From: Pikeienuella litoralis
Lineage (GTDB): Bacteria > Pseudomonadota > Alphaproteobacteria > Rhodobacterales > Rhodobacteraceae
Assembly: GCF_037646705.1 (NCBI RefSeq)
Contig: NZ_JBBHER010000004.1
Span: 186,001-250,000 of the forward strand
Reading direction: 5' to 3'
Length of the DNA: 64,000 nt
In this document: piece by piece, positions 26,467-35,314 of the stretch
Layout: every line of letters starts with the position of its first letter
Position numbering within the stretch: the first letter of the stretch is position 1
Made by a program: the position numbers and the translations under genes
Notes under the pieces: generated by a model
What the model was told of the DNA's origin: nothing
Seen by the model: only the letters and a program-made list of their open reading frames with translations
The model's database searches: none

Positions 26467-26973
26467 TCCTCACCGACCCGCCTCAAGACGGGCGCCCAAG
26501 GGGTTCCTTTCGCAAGCCGATCCAGAGCCCCAGTTCGGCGCCGATTGACATCCCGCCCATACGGGACAGGTCATTCTCCGCATATACGACTTTCCGGACG
26601 AGATCTCCCGATCTCGATTTCAGAGCGGCGCGCGAATGGGAATGGATATCGACCTCACAAGCCGATTGAGCAACCTTTCGTCTGGAAATGCTGCGCCGCC
26701 ATGATCACGCATCCTGGCGTTGTGATCACGCGTCCTGTCGCTCCCACTTGATGAAGGCCTTGCTGTCGGCGGCCCATCCGCCACATCGCAAGGTATTGTT
26801 TTGTTTGACCGAGTTTCGAGGCGGAAACTGCGACAATATCAGCACCTTGCCGCGAAAGAAGATATCCCTTCTAATGGCGGCAGATGGCGTCTGCGTGGTG
26901 GAGAACGTCGCCCAGTTGAAATGGGCGGTCGCATCCCGCGCGAGACGTCTGAGCGCGAGCAAGTCGAAAACAT
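26467..26973. other. Intergenic stretch before the GMC oxidoreductase gene
   Basis: No gene recognised. It is somewhat less GC-rich than the surroundings and may hold IS remnants and the promoter of the GMC gene. Near 26692-26733 the block GATCACGC(A/G)TCCTG occurs twice (GATCACGCATCCTG, GATCACGCGTCCTG). Confidence 0.4.
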
Positions 26974-28575
26974 ATGATCATCGACGGCCGCATAAACGGC
27001 GTAACGCCCGATTCTTCCTATGACGTTCTGATTGTCGGCGGCGGCCCGGCCGGCATCACGCTTGCGACCGAACTTGCGGAGACCGGCGCGAGAATCGCTC
27101 TGCTCGAAAGTGGTGGCGACGAGTTCGATGCGGCTACGCAGGAACTCAATGACGGCGCCGTCGAGGGCAATGATGGCGAGCTGGACCTGACTGCGGTCCG
27201 GTTGCGTATGTTTGGCGGCACTTCGAACCACTGGAGCGGCCGTTGCGTGCCCCTCGATCCGGTGGATTTTTCACGTGGGCCTGGAAACGGCCTCTCTGGC
27301 TGGCCGATAGGGCGCGCAGAGCTCGATCCATTCTACGCGCGCGCGCATGAGTATTGCGATTTGGGCTCTTACGAGTATGACCTCGAAAAGCTCGTTTCCC
27401 TTCCCGAAGAGAGCTTTCTTTTCCCCCATCACCCCGACATCGAGACGGGGATCGTTCGGCAAAGCCCGCCGACCCGCTTTGGCGACAAATACAAGGACAG
27501 TCTCGCCGCGGCGACGAACGTCCACGTCTGGTTCTGGGTGAACGCCACGCATCTGGATTTCGGTCCTGATGGGGCGCTTGACGGCGTCGAAACCTCGACG
27601 TTGACCGGCGTATTCCGGCGGTTCACCGCGCGCCGGATCGTGCTCGCCGGCGGCGCCATCGAGACGGCGCGACTGCTTATGATCTCCAATCTGCGCGCCG
27701 GAACGGCGTATGGCGACGCTGGGGGTCTGCTCGGCCGATGCTATATGGATCATCCGTCAGGACGCGCGGCCTTCCTGCACTTCCTCGAGCCGCTGGGCGA
27801 GAAAGTTTACTGGGCGGATTTGAAGAACCGCCAGCCGGACGGCGTCCCTCTCCACTTCATCTTGCGGCTCTCAGACCGATTCATCGCGGAAAAAAACCTC
27901 GCCAACGCGCAATTTTACGTCACCCCTGTCGCGGAGTCGGACGCAGCCCAGATCCGCCGAAGGGATGCCCACCACAGCTTCAAGGCGCTCAAGCGGATTG
28001 TGAAATGGACGATCGGCCGCGATGTCGGCGCTCGTTTCTCGCTCGCGAAGGAATATTGCGATTTCATCACAAACGCCGATTCCTTCCTCGCCGAACAAAT
28101 CACGCCTGCGCCTCAGGAAGGCGTGAGCCGCGCGCTCCTGAAATATGAAGCGGAGCAGAAGCCTCAACGCTCAAGCTATGTCGAGCTCGGCGATACGGTG
28201 GATCAACTGGGGCAACCATTGCCGGTCCTGCGATGGGCGCCGACCCAGGACGACATCGACTCGATCATCGAAAGCGTGACCTGGATCGGCCGCTTCTGCG
28301 GTGAGACGGGCCTGGCGCGCCTTCAGATTGAAGATAATGCGGATGAGCCATATTGGGGGATGACCACGGCCGCGCATCAGCTCGGCGTCACCCGGATGGC
28401 GAAAAAGGAGACGAGTGGCGTCGTGGACCCTCAGTGCCGGGTCTTCGGCACCAGGTCACTTTACATAGCCGGCGGCGGCGTATTTCCGACATCCGGAAGG
28501 GCGAACCCCACGCTGACGATCGTGGCGCTCTCTATCCGACTGGCGGATCATCTCAAAGGCGCCTTGAGGGTGTGA
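26974..28575 (+). CDS. GMC-family FAD-dependent oxidoreductase
   Basis: A 533-residue flavoenzyme. The FAD-binding motif is DVLIVGGGPAGITLATELAE near residue 20, followed by MFGGTSNHWSGRCVPLDPVD, the second flavin contact. The C-terminal GMC domain ends with SLYIAGGGVFPTSGRANPTL, carrying the conserved Asn-Pro-Thr. It resembles the large catalytic subunits of membrane-linked sugar, gluconate or alcohol dehydrogenases rather than secreted glucose oxidases. It has no signal peptide. The next gene, overlapping its stop, encodes a Tat-signal protein, so the pair may be exported together. The substrate is unknown. Confidence 0.88.
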   Translation: MIIDGRINGVTPDSSYDVLIVGGGPAGITLATELAETGARIALLESGGDEFDAATQELNDGAVEGNDGELDLTAVRLRMFGGTSNHWSGRCVPLDPVDFSRGPGNGLSGWPIGRAELDPFYARAHEYCDLGSYEYDLEKLVSLPEESFLFPHHPDIETGIVRQSPPTRFGDKYKDSLAAATNVHVWFWVNATHLDFGPDGALDGVETSTLTGVFRRFTARRIVLAGGAIETARLLMISNLRAGTAYGDAGGLLGRCYMDHPSGRAAFLHFLEPLGEKVYWADLKNRQPDGVPLHFILRLSDRFIAEKNLANAQFYVTPVAESDAAQIRRRDAHHSFKALKRIVKWTIGRDVGARFSLAKEYCDFITNADSFLAEQITPAPQEGVSRALLKYEAEQKPQRSSYVELGDTVDQLGQPLPVLRWAPTQDDIDSIIESVTWIGRFCGETGLARLQIEDNADEPYWGMTTAAHQLGVTRMAKKETSGVVDPQCRVFGTRSLYIAGGGVFPTSGRANPTLTIVALSIRLADHLKGALRV

Positions 28576-29072
28576 TGGCGCGCGCATTCATTCATCGTCG
28601 CGAAGTCCTCGCTCTCGCCGGCGGCCTCGGCCTTCTCGCGGCCGGGGCCGCTGGCGGCGTGATCGCCTGCCGGAGAGCCGCCGAGGACAGAGTTGTCATG
28701 GACGGCGTTCGGCGGCTCTTCGCGGCGATCGTCGACATCGTCGAGCCCGAAACGGTGGGGGCCGCCTACGCCGCGGGCCATGCTCGCGAAGACGTCATGC
28801 GACAGCTCGCCGGCAAGGACCGCCTGCTCGCGGCCGCCGGGGTTCTCTGCGATGAGAGCCGGCGGGCCGAGTTGCGTGAAAGTTTCCGCGAAGATTTTTG
28901 CGCCGGAGATGTGCTGGTCGCCGACCGCTGGGTCGTCTCTCGTTCCGAATGCATTATCACCAGCCTCTGGGTGCGCTCTCCGGGTGAAGCGAGGACCGCA
29001 CTGAGCCAATCGCCTTCCGGGGTCTCATCCATTGGCGGCCCAGCGGCGGGGGGAGCAAGGGTGCAAGGCTGA
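28575..29072 (+). CDS. Small Tat-signal protein, probable accessory subunit of the GMC dehydrogenase
   Basis: A 165-residue protein whose ATG overlaps the GMC stop by one base (TGATG). The N-terminus MARAFIHRREVLALAGGLGL has a twin-arginine signal with a hydrophobic stretch. The body contains a helical region and LVADRWVVSRSECIITSLWV, recalling small subunits of gluconate-type dehydrogenases that carry the Tat signal for a signal-less GMC partner. Related proteins usually end soon after this motif. Here about 35 further residues run into low-complexity sequence near an IS3 relic, so the original C-terminus may have been replaced. Confidence 0.65.
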   Translation: MARAFIHRREVLALAGGLGLLAAGAAGGVIACRRAAEDRVVMDGVRRLFAAIVDIVEPETVGAAYAAGHAREDVMRQLAGKDRLLAAAGVLCDESRRAELRESFREDFCAGDVLVADRWVVSRSECIITSLWVRSPGEARTALSQSPSGVSSIGGPAAGGARVQG

Positions 29073-29224
29073 TTCATGTCGTCCAAGATGCGGACCGGCG
29101 CGCCGCGGGACCCCCAATCAGCGCCGAAGTGGAGCCCCAGTCGAAAGCCGAGATCCGCTGCAAACCCGCGATGTTACGGGGAAAGGTTGGGGGCCCGATT
29201 GGGAGCCTAAGAGGGGTTCCGCTG

Positions 29225-29467
29225 CGTGCCGATCCACACTCGTCGATCAAATGTACAGAGCGGCGGGGCGAAGCCGGTATCGAGCCCTCTGTCGGCGGCG
29301 TTGGGGACAGCTATGCCAACGCTCCGGCCGAGACAATCAACGGCTTGTTCAAAGCCGAGGTCATTCACCGCCGCGGCCCATGGCGCAATTTCAAAGCCGT
29401 GGAGCACCCAACGCTTCTGGAAACCGGGGGCATTGCCGCGCAACCAATTGAAATCAGCCTCCGCTAA
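29225..29467 (+). mobile_element. IS3-family OrfB transposase fragment
   Basis: The frame reads SIKCTERRGEAGIEPSVGGV, then GDSYANAPAETINGLFKAEV and IHRRGPWRNFKAVEH. This is the C-terminal part of the IS3 integrase core, including the Glu of the DDE triad in AETINGL. Both the earlier catalytic region and the normal C-terminus are lost, and the frame then diverges. It is a dead remnant, on the opposite side of the GMC gene pair from the relic at 26.3 kb. Confidence 0.8.
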
Positions 29468-29694
29468 ACCCGGCGCGGTTCTGACAGCACCTTCGGTTGG
29501 GCGCCGAGATGGCTCAGATTGCGCCAACGGCGGGCAATGCCGACCTTGGGATGCTGCGAGGCCGACCGCAAAAGCGGCGCGATTTGCGCATATTTCGCAT
29601 TGCGGAATTCGCCGGTGATCATATCCGAAACCAGATATCCGGCCCTCGAAAGATACGATCCATGAACATGGCGGGAGTCTGTCAGCTCTGTTTT
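29468..29694. other. Intergenic stretch between IS3 relic and membrane-protein gene
   Basis: No gene recognised. It is the convergent space after the relic and before the stop of the minus-strand membrane-protein gene. Confidence 0.4.
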
Positions 29695-31122
29695 CTACTT
29701 CGTGATCGGTTGCGAAAGTATCCAGAGGCTCATCATGGTCAAACAGACCATCCCGACCATCATTGGAAGCTGCGATGCCGATGCCGAGCGAGCCTCCCCG
29801 AAATAGATCAGAGCCCGGCGGTGGCCAATCAACACAGACAGGCCATGCCCGAGGATAAGGGCGAAGAAGCCTATCCACCAGACATGGCGGGCGCCAATGA
29901 CGCTGATATCTATGCTGCGATCCGCAGCGCCGACGAGGTCCCACCCCAAACCGAACGGGTCTGAAGCCGCGGGCGCCGCCAACTGACCCGCTATCATCAA
30001 ATAGGAGACATAGTGCGACAGATGATATGCGATCGCGATCGGCAGCAGCGCGCCCGAAAAATTTGCAGCGACGCTGCGGGTCCGACCATCATCGCCCGCC
30101 GCCTTGCGCATCGCCCAGGATAAAAGCCAATAGGCTGCGAGGAACGCCGCAATCGTCGTGATGAGGCCGGCAAATCGGATCAGCTTCAGCAGGTCGACGC
30201 CTTGCTCGCGCAGGAACAGCAGAAGGCTGCGCAGGCTTTGCGATTGACTGATATGGTCCAGGACTGCGGCCCAAGCCGGCGTTTCGGAAAACCCGTCGAA
30301 AAGTACAGTGCCTATCAACACACAGACGAGGGCCGTTTCGCCCTTGATCGGTTGGCGCCCGCCAAGCAGACCCTCGCCAGGCAGGCCGATTGTCAGTGTG
30401 GATGCCGCCGTCGGCCGGAAGACGGCCATCCGGCCAACAAGATCGAACACCCTTCCGAGCGGGTCGGCGACCCGGAACCAGGCCATGCCGAAGCGGGACG
30501 CGCAGAGCAGCGTGACAAAGAGGTAAGACGAAATGAGGACGCCAACCGCTTTCGGGTCTTCGGATCGGTCCGAGATAAGTTCAACCCATGCGAGAGCCAG
30601 AAGACCCGCCGGCGCGATATACCCGGCCACGGGCGGCAGTTCGCTTGCCGAGGCCTCCGGATCACGGCCGAAAAGACGGCAAAACACGGTGAAGACGCCG
30701 CGAAACGGATCGATTGCGGGCCATGTCGGCGCCACCAACGCAGAAAACAACAAATAACCCACCCACCAAATGACCCAGACAAAGATTGTGGCCAGATTGT
30801 CGGCGGCGGACGGCGGCCCAAATGCTGCGGCGCCGAGCAACACCGCCAGGACCACAATGCCTGTGATACGCAGCGAAATGGCCGCCAACGCTGTCAACGC
30901 CGGGGGCAGAGGAATGTTGATCGCGACAGTCGTTGTCCTGCCCTGCCGCAAGAACACCAATGCGGCGACGAAAGATGCGGCGACCGCCACTCCCGCGGCT
31001 CCAAGGTAGAAATGCAGCGGCAATGGCAGATCGTACCGTGCGCCAAAGGCATGCGCGGAAGCGGCGCTCGCCTTTAGAAAAAACGGCGCCCCGAGGATCG
31101 CGGGACACATGCGCCCGATCAT
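29695..31122 (-). CDS. Polytopic membrane protein (of the type sometimes annotated fenitrothion hydrolase)
   Basis: A 475-residue inner-membrane protein with about 10-12 hydrophobic helices. After a hydrophobic start it has SAHAFGARYDLPLPLHFYLG, a motif I recall from membrane proteins labelled fenitrothion hydrolase in databases; that label is of doubtful meaning here. Other conserved-looking parts are AFGPPSAADNLATIFVWVIW and AYHLSHYVSYLMIAGQ, with several His in membrane segments. Its ATG overlaps the stop of the upstream cupredoxin-like gene by four bases. The operon order propeller, cupredoxin, membrane protein suggests a metal-related periplasmic redox function, but this is inference. 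Confidence 0.7.
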   Translation of the reverse strand: MIGRMCPAILGAPFFLKASAASAHAFGARYDLPLPLHFYLGAAGVAVAASFVAALVFLRQGRTTTVAINIPLPPALTALAAISLRITGIVVLAVLLGAAAFGPPSAADNLATIFVWVIWWVGYLLFSALVAPTWPAIDPFRGVFTVFCRLFGRDPEASASELPPVAGYIAPAGLLALAWVELISDRSEDPKAVGVLISSYLFVTLLCASRFGMAWFRVADPLGRVFDLVGRMAVFRPTAASTLTIGLPGEGLLGGRQPIKGETALVCVLIGTVLFDGFSETPAWAAVLDHISQSQSLRSLLLFLREQGVDLLKLIRFAGLITTIAAFLAAYWLLSWAMRKAAGDDGRTRSVAANFSGALLPIAIAYHLSHYVSYLMIAGQLAAPAASDPFGLGWDLVGAADRSIDISVIGARHVWWIGFFALILGHGLSVLIGHRRALIYFGEARSASASQLPMMVGMVCLTMMSLWILSQPITK

Positions 31123-31538
31123 TCGGGAAGAATCTCGATATAGGCCAGCGTCTTTTCGGCGCGGCCCAGCAGATCATCGGCGCCGTGCGAGGCGATCGGG
31201 AACCGCCCCGCATGCACGGCGTGGAATGTCATCACAGCAACGGTTTGCGGCCCGGCTCTGGCCGTCAGATCATAGCCGTGAAGGTGAAGCTCGGTCGGCT
31301 CGGACGTGGTCAAATGCAATTGCACGTTGCCGCCGAGGGGAACCGAAATAACCTCGGCGACCCCTGTCAGTCGGCGTTCGATGACGATGCCGTCAAAGGC
31401 GTCCTGGTCTTGAGCCGATTCAGCGGCGGCGGTGTGATCGCGCCCCGTGCCGTGCGCGCTGGCGAATGAGGCCAGGAATGCGGTCGCCAGCGCAATCACC
31501 AGCGCGCTGCTCCGCGCGGCAAACCATTCGGACTGCAT
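31119..31538 (-). CDS. Periplasmic cupredoxin-like protein
   Basis: A 139-residue secreted protein. I start at ATG 31538 (MQSEWFAARSSALVIALATA), with GGAGCAGG upstream; the longer frame begins with non-signal sequence. The signal is cleaved near FASAHG. The mature part is a small beta protein with VPLGGNVQLHLTTSEPTELH, LHGYDL and GRFPIASHG, which looks like a cupredoxin fold with several His, although the full type 1 copper set (Cys-x-x-x-His-x-x-x-Met) is not visible. It is coupled to the downstream membrane protein by ATGA. Confidence 0.68.
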   Translation of the reverse strand: MQSEWFAARSSALVIALATAFLASFASAHGTGRDHTAAAESAQDQDAFDGIVIERRLTGVAEVISVPLGGNVQLHLTTSEPTELHLHGYDLTARAGPQTVAVMTFHAVHAGRFPIASHGADDLLGRAEKTLAYIEILPE

Positions 31539-31607
31539 GAGCCTGCTCCATGGTTTGTTGCAAAACAGCTGAGAGGGGTGACGGGTTTCCGCCACCCCCT
31601 TCACCTG

Positions 31608-32786
31608 TCAATGGCCTGCGAGATCGTTCCATTCTGGCAGCAACACCAGCGAGTTGGGATTGAATCCCGCATTCTTCAGCGTGTTCATCGTGGAGACGAC
31701 CGACCCGCTTTCAAGCTCCACAATCGAGACAGACCCGTCGCTCATATCAGGAAGGTTCAGAAACGAATTCTGAACATAGGCTCGCTTGAAATCCGGAGTG
31801 AAGCCGACATGATGCGCGCCGTCCGCGGTCTCGATAGACCTCAACAACCTGGGATGTGTCGGACCTTCGGAGGTGTCGAAGACGTGCAGATACCCTGGTT
31901 TCATGGCCGTGGTCACGAACATCCGGTCGCCGGCGCCGTTGAAGTATATCTCCAGCGGCACCGCAGCGCCCACCGTCGTGAAATCAAAGATTTTCTCGGC
32001 CGTGAACTCCTCGCTTCCGGCGTCCCAGACCAGGGCCCAAAGCGCGTGGCCAAACATGTTGGTCACGATCGCCGTCGGTGTTTCGGCGTTGGGGGCGAAG
32101 ACAACTTCAACCGGGGCCACACCGGATGGAGATCCTTTTTCTGACATTTTTATCTGGCTCAACGGCTCCAGCGTGCTCGCCTTTACGACAGAAACGACTT
32201 CCTGTGGCCCAGTCAGGTCTGGCGTGATCGTGCTGGTGACCAGAATTCTGTCGATATCGGTGTTTATGGCCAGACCGTGCGGGTAAGTGCCCGGCAACGG
32301 GATTTCTCCTATTATCGCGTCGGTTGAAACCTCGCCCACGACAACTTTCGCCGACCCCATGCAGGTCAAGTACCAACGGTCGTTCGCCTCGTCGAAAACC
32401 ACGTCTTCAGCCACCACGCAGTCGGGCGTTTCAATCACCGACATACGATACGGGTTCCTGGTCAATTCGATCATTCTGAGCGCGGGCGGTTGGAATCCGG
32501 TCACGTAGGCCTTTGTCATTGACCGGTCGTAGAAGATATGGTGCGTGATCGACGAAGCCTCGATAGGGATGTCCGATATGACCATGCCGTAATTGGCGCT
32601 ATCCGGATCGACATCGACGATCGCGATGCCCTCGCGCCTCGGCGTCTCGCCCGACAGTTTCAGGCTTTTCAGTTGCTCCGCCGGCTTGCTCTCGTAATTC
32701 ATCATCGCCAAGACCTCGGCGGACGCCGGACCGATTGCGCCAGCGATGGCGAGGATCGCTGGAATCCAAGTGCCTCTGCATGTCAT
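31608..32786 (-). CDS. Secreted YVTN/YncE-type beta-propeller protein
   Basis: A 392-residue protein with Sec signal MTCRGTWIPAILAIAGAIGP and cleavage after ASA. The mature protein consists of repeated four-strand blades with phrases such as SITHHIFYDRSMTKAYVTG, TYPHGLAINTDIDRILVTST and AHHVGFTPDFKRAYVQNSFL. This is a seven-bladed propeller of the YncE or methanethiol-oxidase-like kind. Three His-containing blade edges (THHIF, TYPHG, AHHVG) could hold a metal ion. It is first in the minus-strand operon with the cupredoxin-like and membrane proteins. The substrate is unknown. Confidence 0.75.
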   Translation of the reverse strand: MTCRGTWIPAILAIAGAIGPASAEVLAMMNYESKPAEQLKSLKLSGETPRREGIAIVDVDPDSANYGMVISDIPIEASSITHHIFYDRSMTKAYVTGFQPPALRMIELTRNPYRMSVIETPDCVVAEDVVFDEANDRWYLTCMGSAKVVVGEVSTDAIIGEIPLPGTYPHGLAINTDIDRILVTSTITPDLTGPQEVVSVVKASTLEPLSQIKMSEKGSPSGVAPVEVVFAPNAETPTAIVTNMFGHALWALVWDAGSEEFTAEKIFDFTTVGAAVPLEIYFNGAGDRMFVTTAMKPGYLHVFDTSEGPTHPRLLRSIETADGAHHVGFTPDFKRAYVQNSFLNLPDMSDGSVSIVELESGSVVSTMNTLKNAGFNPNSLVLLPEWNDLAGH

Positions 32787-33339
32787 GCCGACCTCCCATC
32801 AAGAATTCGATTGAAATAGCGTTTCGCGCGACATCGAGTTGCGGTGGACATGCGGCTAAATATCGCATTTTCTGGTACTTTTTTCAATCATCGTGACTCG
32901 TCCGTCTCGGCGGCGCCCCTCGGATTCAACGTTCGGCGCGCGATATCGGGATGTGTCCAACTCTCGAGGCCAACTCTCACAGTCACGGCCAAAGGCTCCA
33001 TGCCGGGAGGGTTCACGATGAGCCGCAAGCGGCGCCAGATAGTCGCGCCGGTCGGCAGAGCCGCAGGCTCAGGCGCCCGCCATCCGATCGCCTCGAGCCG
33101 GCCACCTGCCGCCATGTCGATGTTGAAGGACCAGGGCGAGAAGGCCCGGACGTGTCCCCAGGCCGCGACGCCGGACGGACTGCGCGCCGCTCATCTCGAT
33201 CTCCTGCGCCATGTCCGGTTGGTTGAACGCCCGAATTCAAAATGGTCAGGCCGTTGAATCCGTCGTCTCTTCACCTCGTCGCGAATCCGCACGGCGACGG
33301 CCCATGAGAATGGCGTTCGAGGCCTGCGTCGCAGGATGG
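32787..33339. other. Intergenic stretch, no intact gene
   Basis: Contains the promoter region of the propeller operon on its left. The remainder is high-GC with several short overlapping frames and no recognisable motif. Its right part probably includes the lost 5' half of the methyltransferase relic that follows. Confidence 0.4.
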
Positions 33340-33595
33340 CCCGTTCGACGTCGTTCTCTCCACTTTCGACGTCATGTTCACCGCCGATCACCACGCCGCC
33401 GCGCGAACTTGTGCGAGCGTCGCGCCCGGGCGGTCGTATCGGCCTTGCGAACTGGACCCCAGACGGGGTCATCGGCCGGCTTTTCGCCACAATCGGCAAA
33501 CACGCCGCGCCGCCGTCCTGGGCGACGCCCTGGCGAACGACAGGCTGAGCGCCAGGGTGCGCGGAGCGCGCCGATCGCGTAGGGCTGATTGGTGA
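33340..33595 (+). pseudogene. SAM-dependent methyltransferase fragment, frameshifted
   Basis: One frame gives PFDVVLSTFDVMFTADHHAA, the acidic-loop/strand-4 region of UbiE-type class I methyltransferases. The next frame continues with RELVRASRPGGRIGLANWTP and DGVIGRLFATIGKHAAPP. The SAM-binding glycine motif is absent because the 5' part is lost, and at least one frameshift separates the pieces. It is an inactive relic, on the plus strand facing the AraC-type gene. Confidence 0.7.
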
Positions 33596-33704
33596 GTAGT
33601 CGAGGGAGTGAGCGGCGTCTCTCCATATCAGGGCTGCAAAACCTTTTATTGCCGTTCCGAAGACGTGGATGGGCGACGCCGGGCCTGAAGCGCCTGCGGC
33701 GCCA

Positions 33705-34761
33705 TCAGAAGCTCTGCGCTTCAGGCCCGGCGTCGCCCACGAAACACTGATGGCGATATTGCGATGGCGTGACCCCGGTAAACCGGCGGAAGGCGCGCGT
33801 GAAGTGTTGCGGGCTCACGTAGCCCGCCATCATGGCGACATCGATGACCTTCATGGCGGGGTCGTTGAGGCCCGTGAACGCAAGCGCAAAGCGCGTATCC
33901 TGGAGTATCTGCGAATAGGTGCTTCCGCACAGTTTGAGCCTTCGCTGCAATGTCCGCGTGCTCATTCCCGCCATTTCGGCCGCGAAGGCGATATCGGGGC
34001 TTCCGTCGTTCAGGTAGGGCTGGACCATCATCCGCAGGAGGGTGACGAAGGCCCACGGCGCCGAAAGATCGTCCTGCTCATCTCCCGGCGCCGAGGAGAC
34101 CAGCGGATTGTTTGCAGACGCGATCGCTTCGGGCGTCGGGCGGGCGAGAGCCGCGCGCCCGACGGTGACGGATGCGTGCGGCTGGCCAACCAGAACGCGC
34201 GTGTCGGGAAACGCCGCGTGGACCGCCTCGGTCGGAGGGCTGCGCGACGCGAAGCAGATTTCGCGTGGGCTCCATGACGGTCCCGCGACGCTGCTCACGA
34301 CCGAAATGACCGCCTGCAGGTTCAGCCATTCGGCGAGACACACGAAAGGGTGGCGCCCCAACCCCGCCATGTCGCAGATGACGCGCGCATCGGCGCCCTC
34401 TCGCCGGATGCTCATCTCCAGAGCGCTGTCCTCGAACCGCGACACTGCGGCGAGGGCCTCCAGACGCTTCAGGCCGGTCTGCGCGGTGATGATGGCCGCC
34501 TGCTGGCCGGGGCGCAACGAGGACAGAGAGGCCTTCCGTGCGCCAAGCACCCCCAAATTCCATGGGTTGAAGGTCGCGCCCGGTCCGCGCGATCCACTCC
34601 AGCGCCACGGGAATGCTGACATAGAGATCCGGCGTCGCTTCGATGTGCTGCGGCAATTTCGAACGCGCAAGCTCATGATCGACCGGCGCGCCTATCTCGC
34701 GCAGCACCGATATGTAGTCGTTCAGATGTGTCGCCCTGACGAGCGCAAGTCTGCCGGCCAA
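33705..34761 (-). pseudogene. AraC-family transcription regulator with a frameshift at a homopolymer
   Basis: The N-terminal part reads from ATG 34761 (MAGRLALVRATHLNDYISVL) to about LQPMEFG near 34552. The family-typical continuation VLGARKASLSSLRPGQQAAI is in another frame. The switch falls at a run of five C (34550-34554). The joined product would be about 350 residues, with an arabinose-binding-type ligand domain and a C-terminal double HTH (MAGMSTRTLQRRLKLCGSTY and AGYVSPQHFTRAFRRFTGVT). Either the gene is freshly inactivated, or one base is missing or extra in the assembly. It diverges from a second AraC-type gene 109 bases away. Confidence 0.72.
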
Positions 34762-34870
34762 GTGCTGTCCCCAGGCTCGCCCGCCCGAAATTTGGCGCGC
34801 ATTGGTCAGAGATCATACCCCGAATCGGCCAGCATTGCGATGCGACATCCCTTGATTCCGGTTAGGACAG

Positions 34871-35311
34871 ATGGCCCATCGAACGAAGGATCGCCAACCG
34901 GGACTCGCCAGGATCAGGTCCGTGGTCGCCGCGCTCGCCCTGGCTGGCGCAGTCTCGCTCGACATCGCGGCCCGACGTCTCGGGACAAGTCCACGAACGC
35001 TGCAGCGCCGACTGAACCGGCGCGGAACAAACTTCTGGGCGCTCGTCGAACAAAGCCGGTTCGAGATTGCCGGGGCGCTGCTGGGCGAGACGGATCTCAA
35101 GGTCCAGGAGATCGCGGCCAGAATTGGCTATGGCACGCCGAGCGCCTTCACCCGCGCCTTCACCAGATGGGCCGGCCGCTCGCCAAGCGCCTACAGGAAC
35201 GCGGCTGTGGGCCAACAGCGCGGCTCATCAGAATGGCGCGAAAAGGGCAGAAGCGCGATGCGCCGTCCGGTAGCGTTCAAGGGTCTTCCAGACTTACCAG
35301 AGGAGAATTGA
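34871..35311 (+). CDS. AraC-type DNA-binding domain protein lacking a sensor domain
   Basis: A 146-residue protein consisting almost only of the AraC C-terminal double helix-turn-helix: SLDIAARRLGTSPRTLQRRL and QEIAARIGYGTPSAFTRAFT, ending RWAGRSPSAYR. The usual 150-220-residue ligand-binding half is missing; no continuation is visible upstream. It ends three bases before the next start, so it is co-translated with the DUF1254 gene. It could regulate the DUF1254 pair constitutively or be a truncated relic. The ATG at 34871 is the first in frame; the ribosome site is unremarkable. Confidence 0.65.
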   Translation: MAHRTKDRQPGLARIRSVVAALALAGAVSLDIAARRLGTSPRTLQRRLNRRGTNFWALVEQSRFEIAGALLGETDLKVQEIAARIGYGTPSAFTRAFTRWAGRSPSAYRNAAVGQQRGSSEWREKGRSAMRRPVAFKGLPDLPEEN

Positions 35312-35314
35312 GGG

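Noticed and set aside
28353..28574. Extended N-terminus of the small Tat protein
   Set aside because: It lies inside the GMC gene in another frame. The Tat signal starts at 28575.
16863..35311. Second copy of the tRNA-Ser 3' end as a right attachment site
   Set aside because: Only short chance matches (such as GTCTCTCC near 33616) were seen; too short to call.
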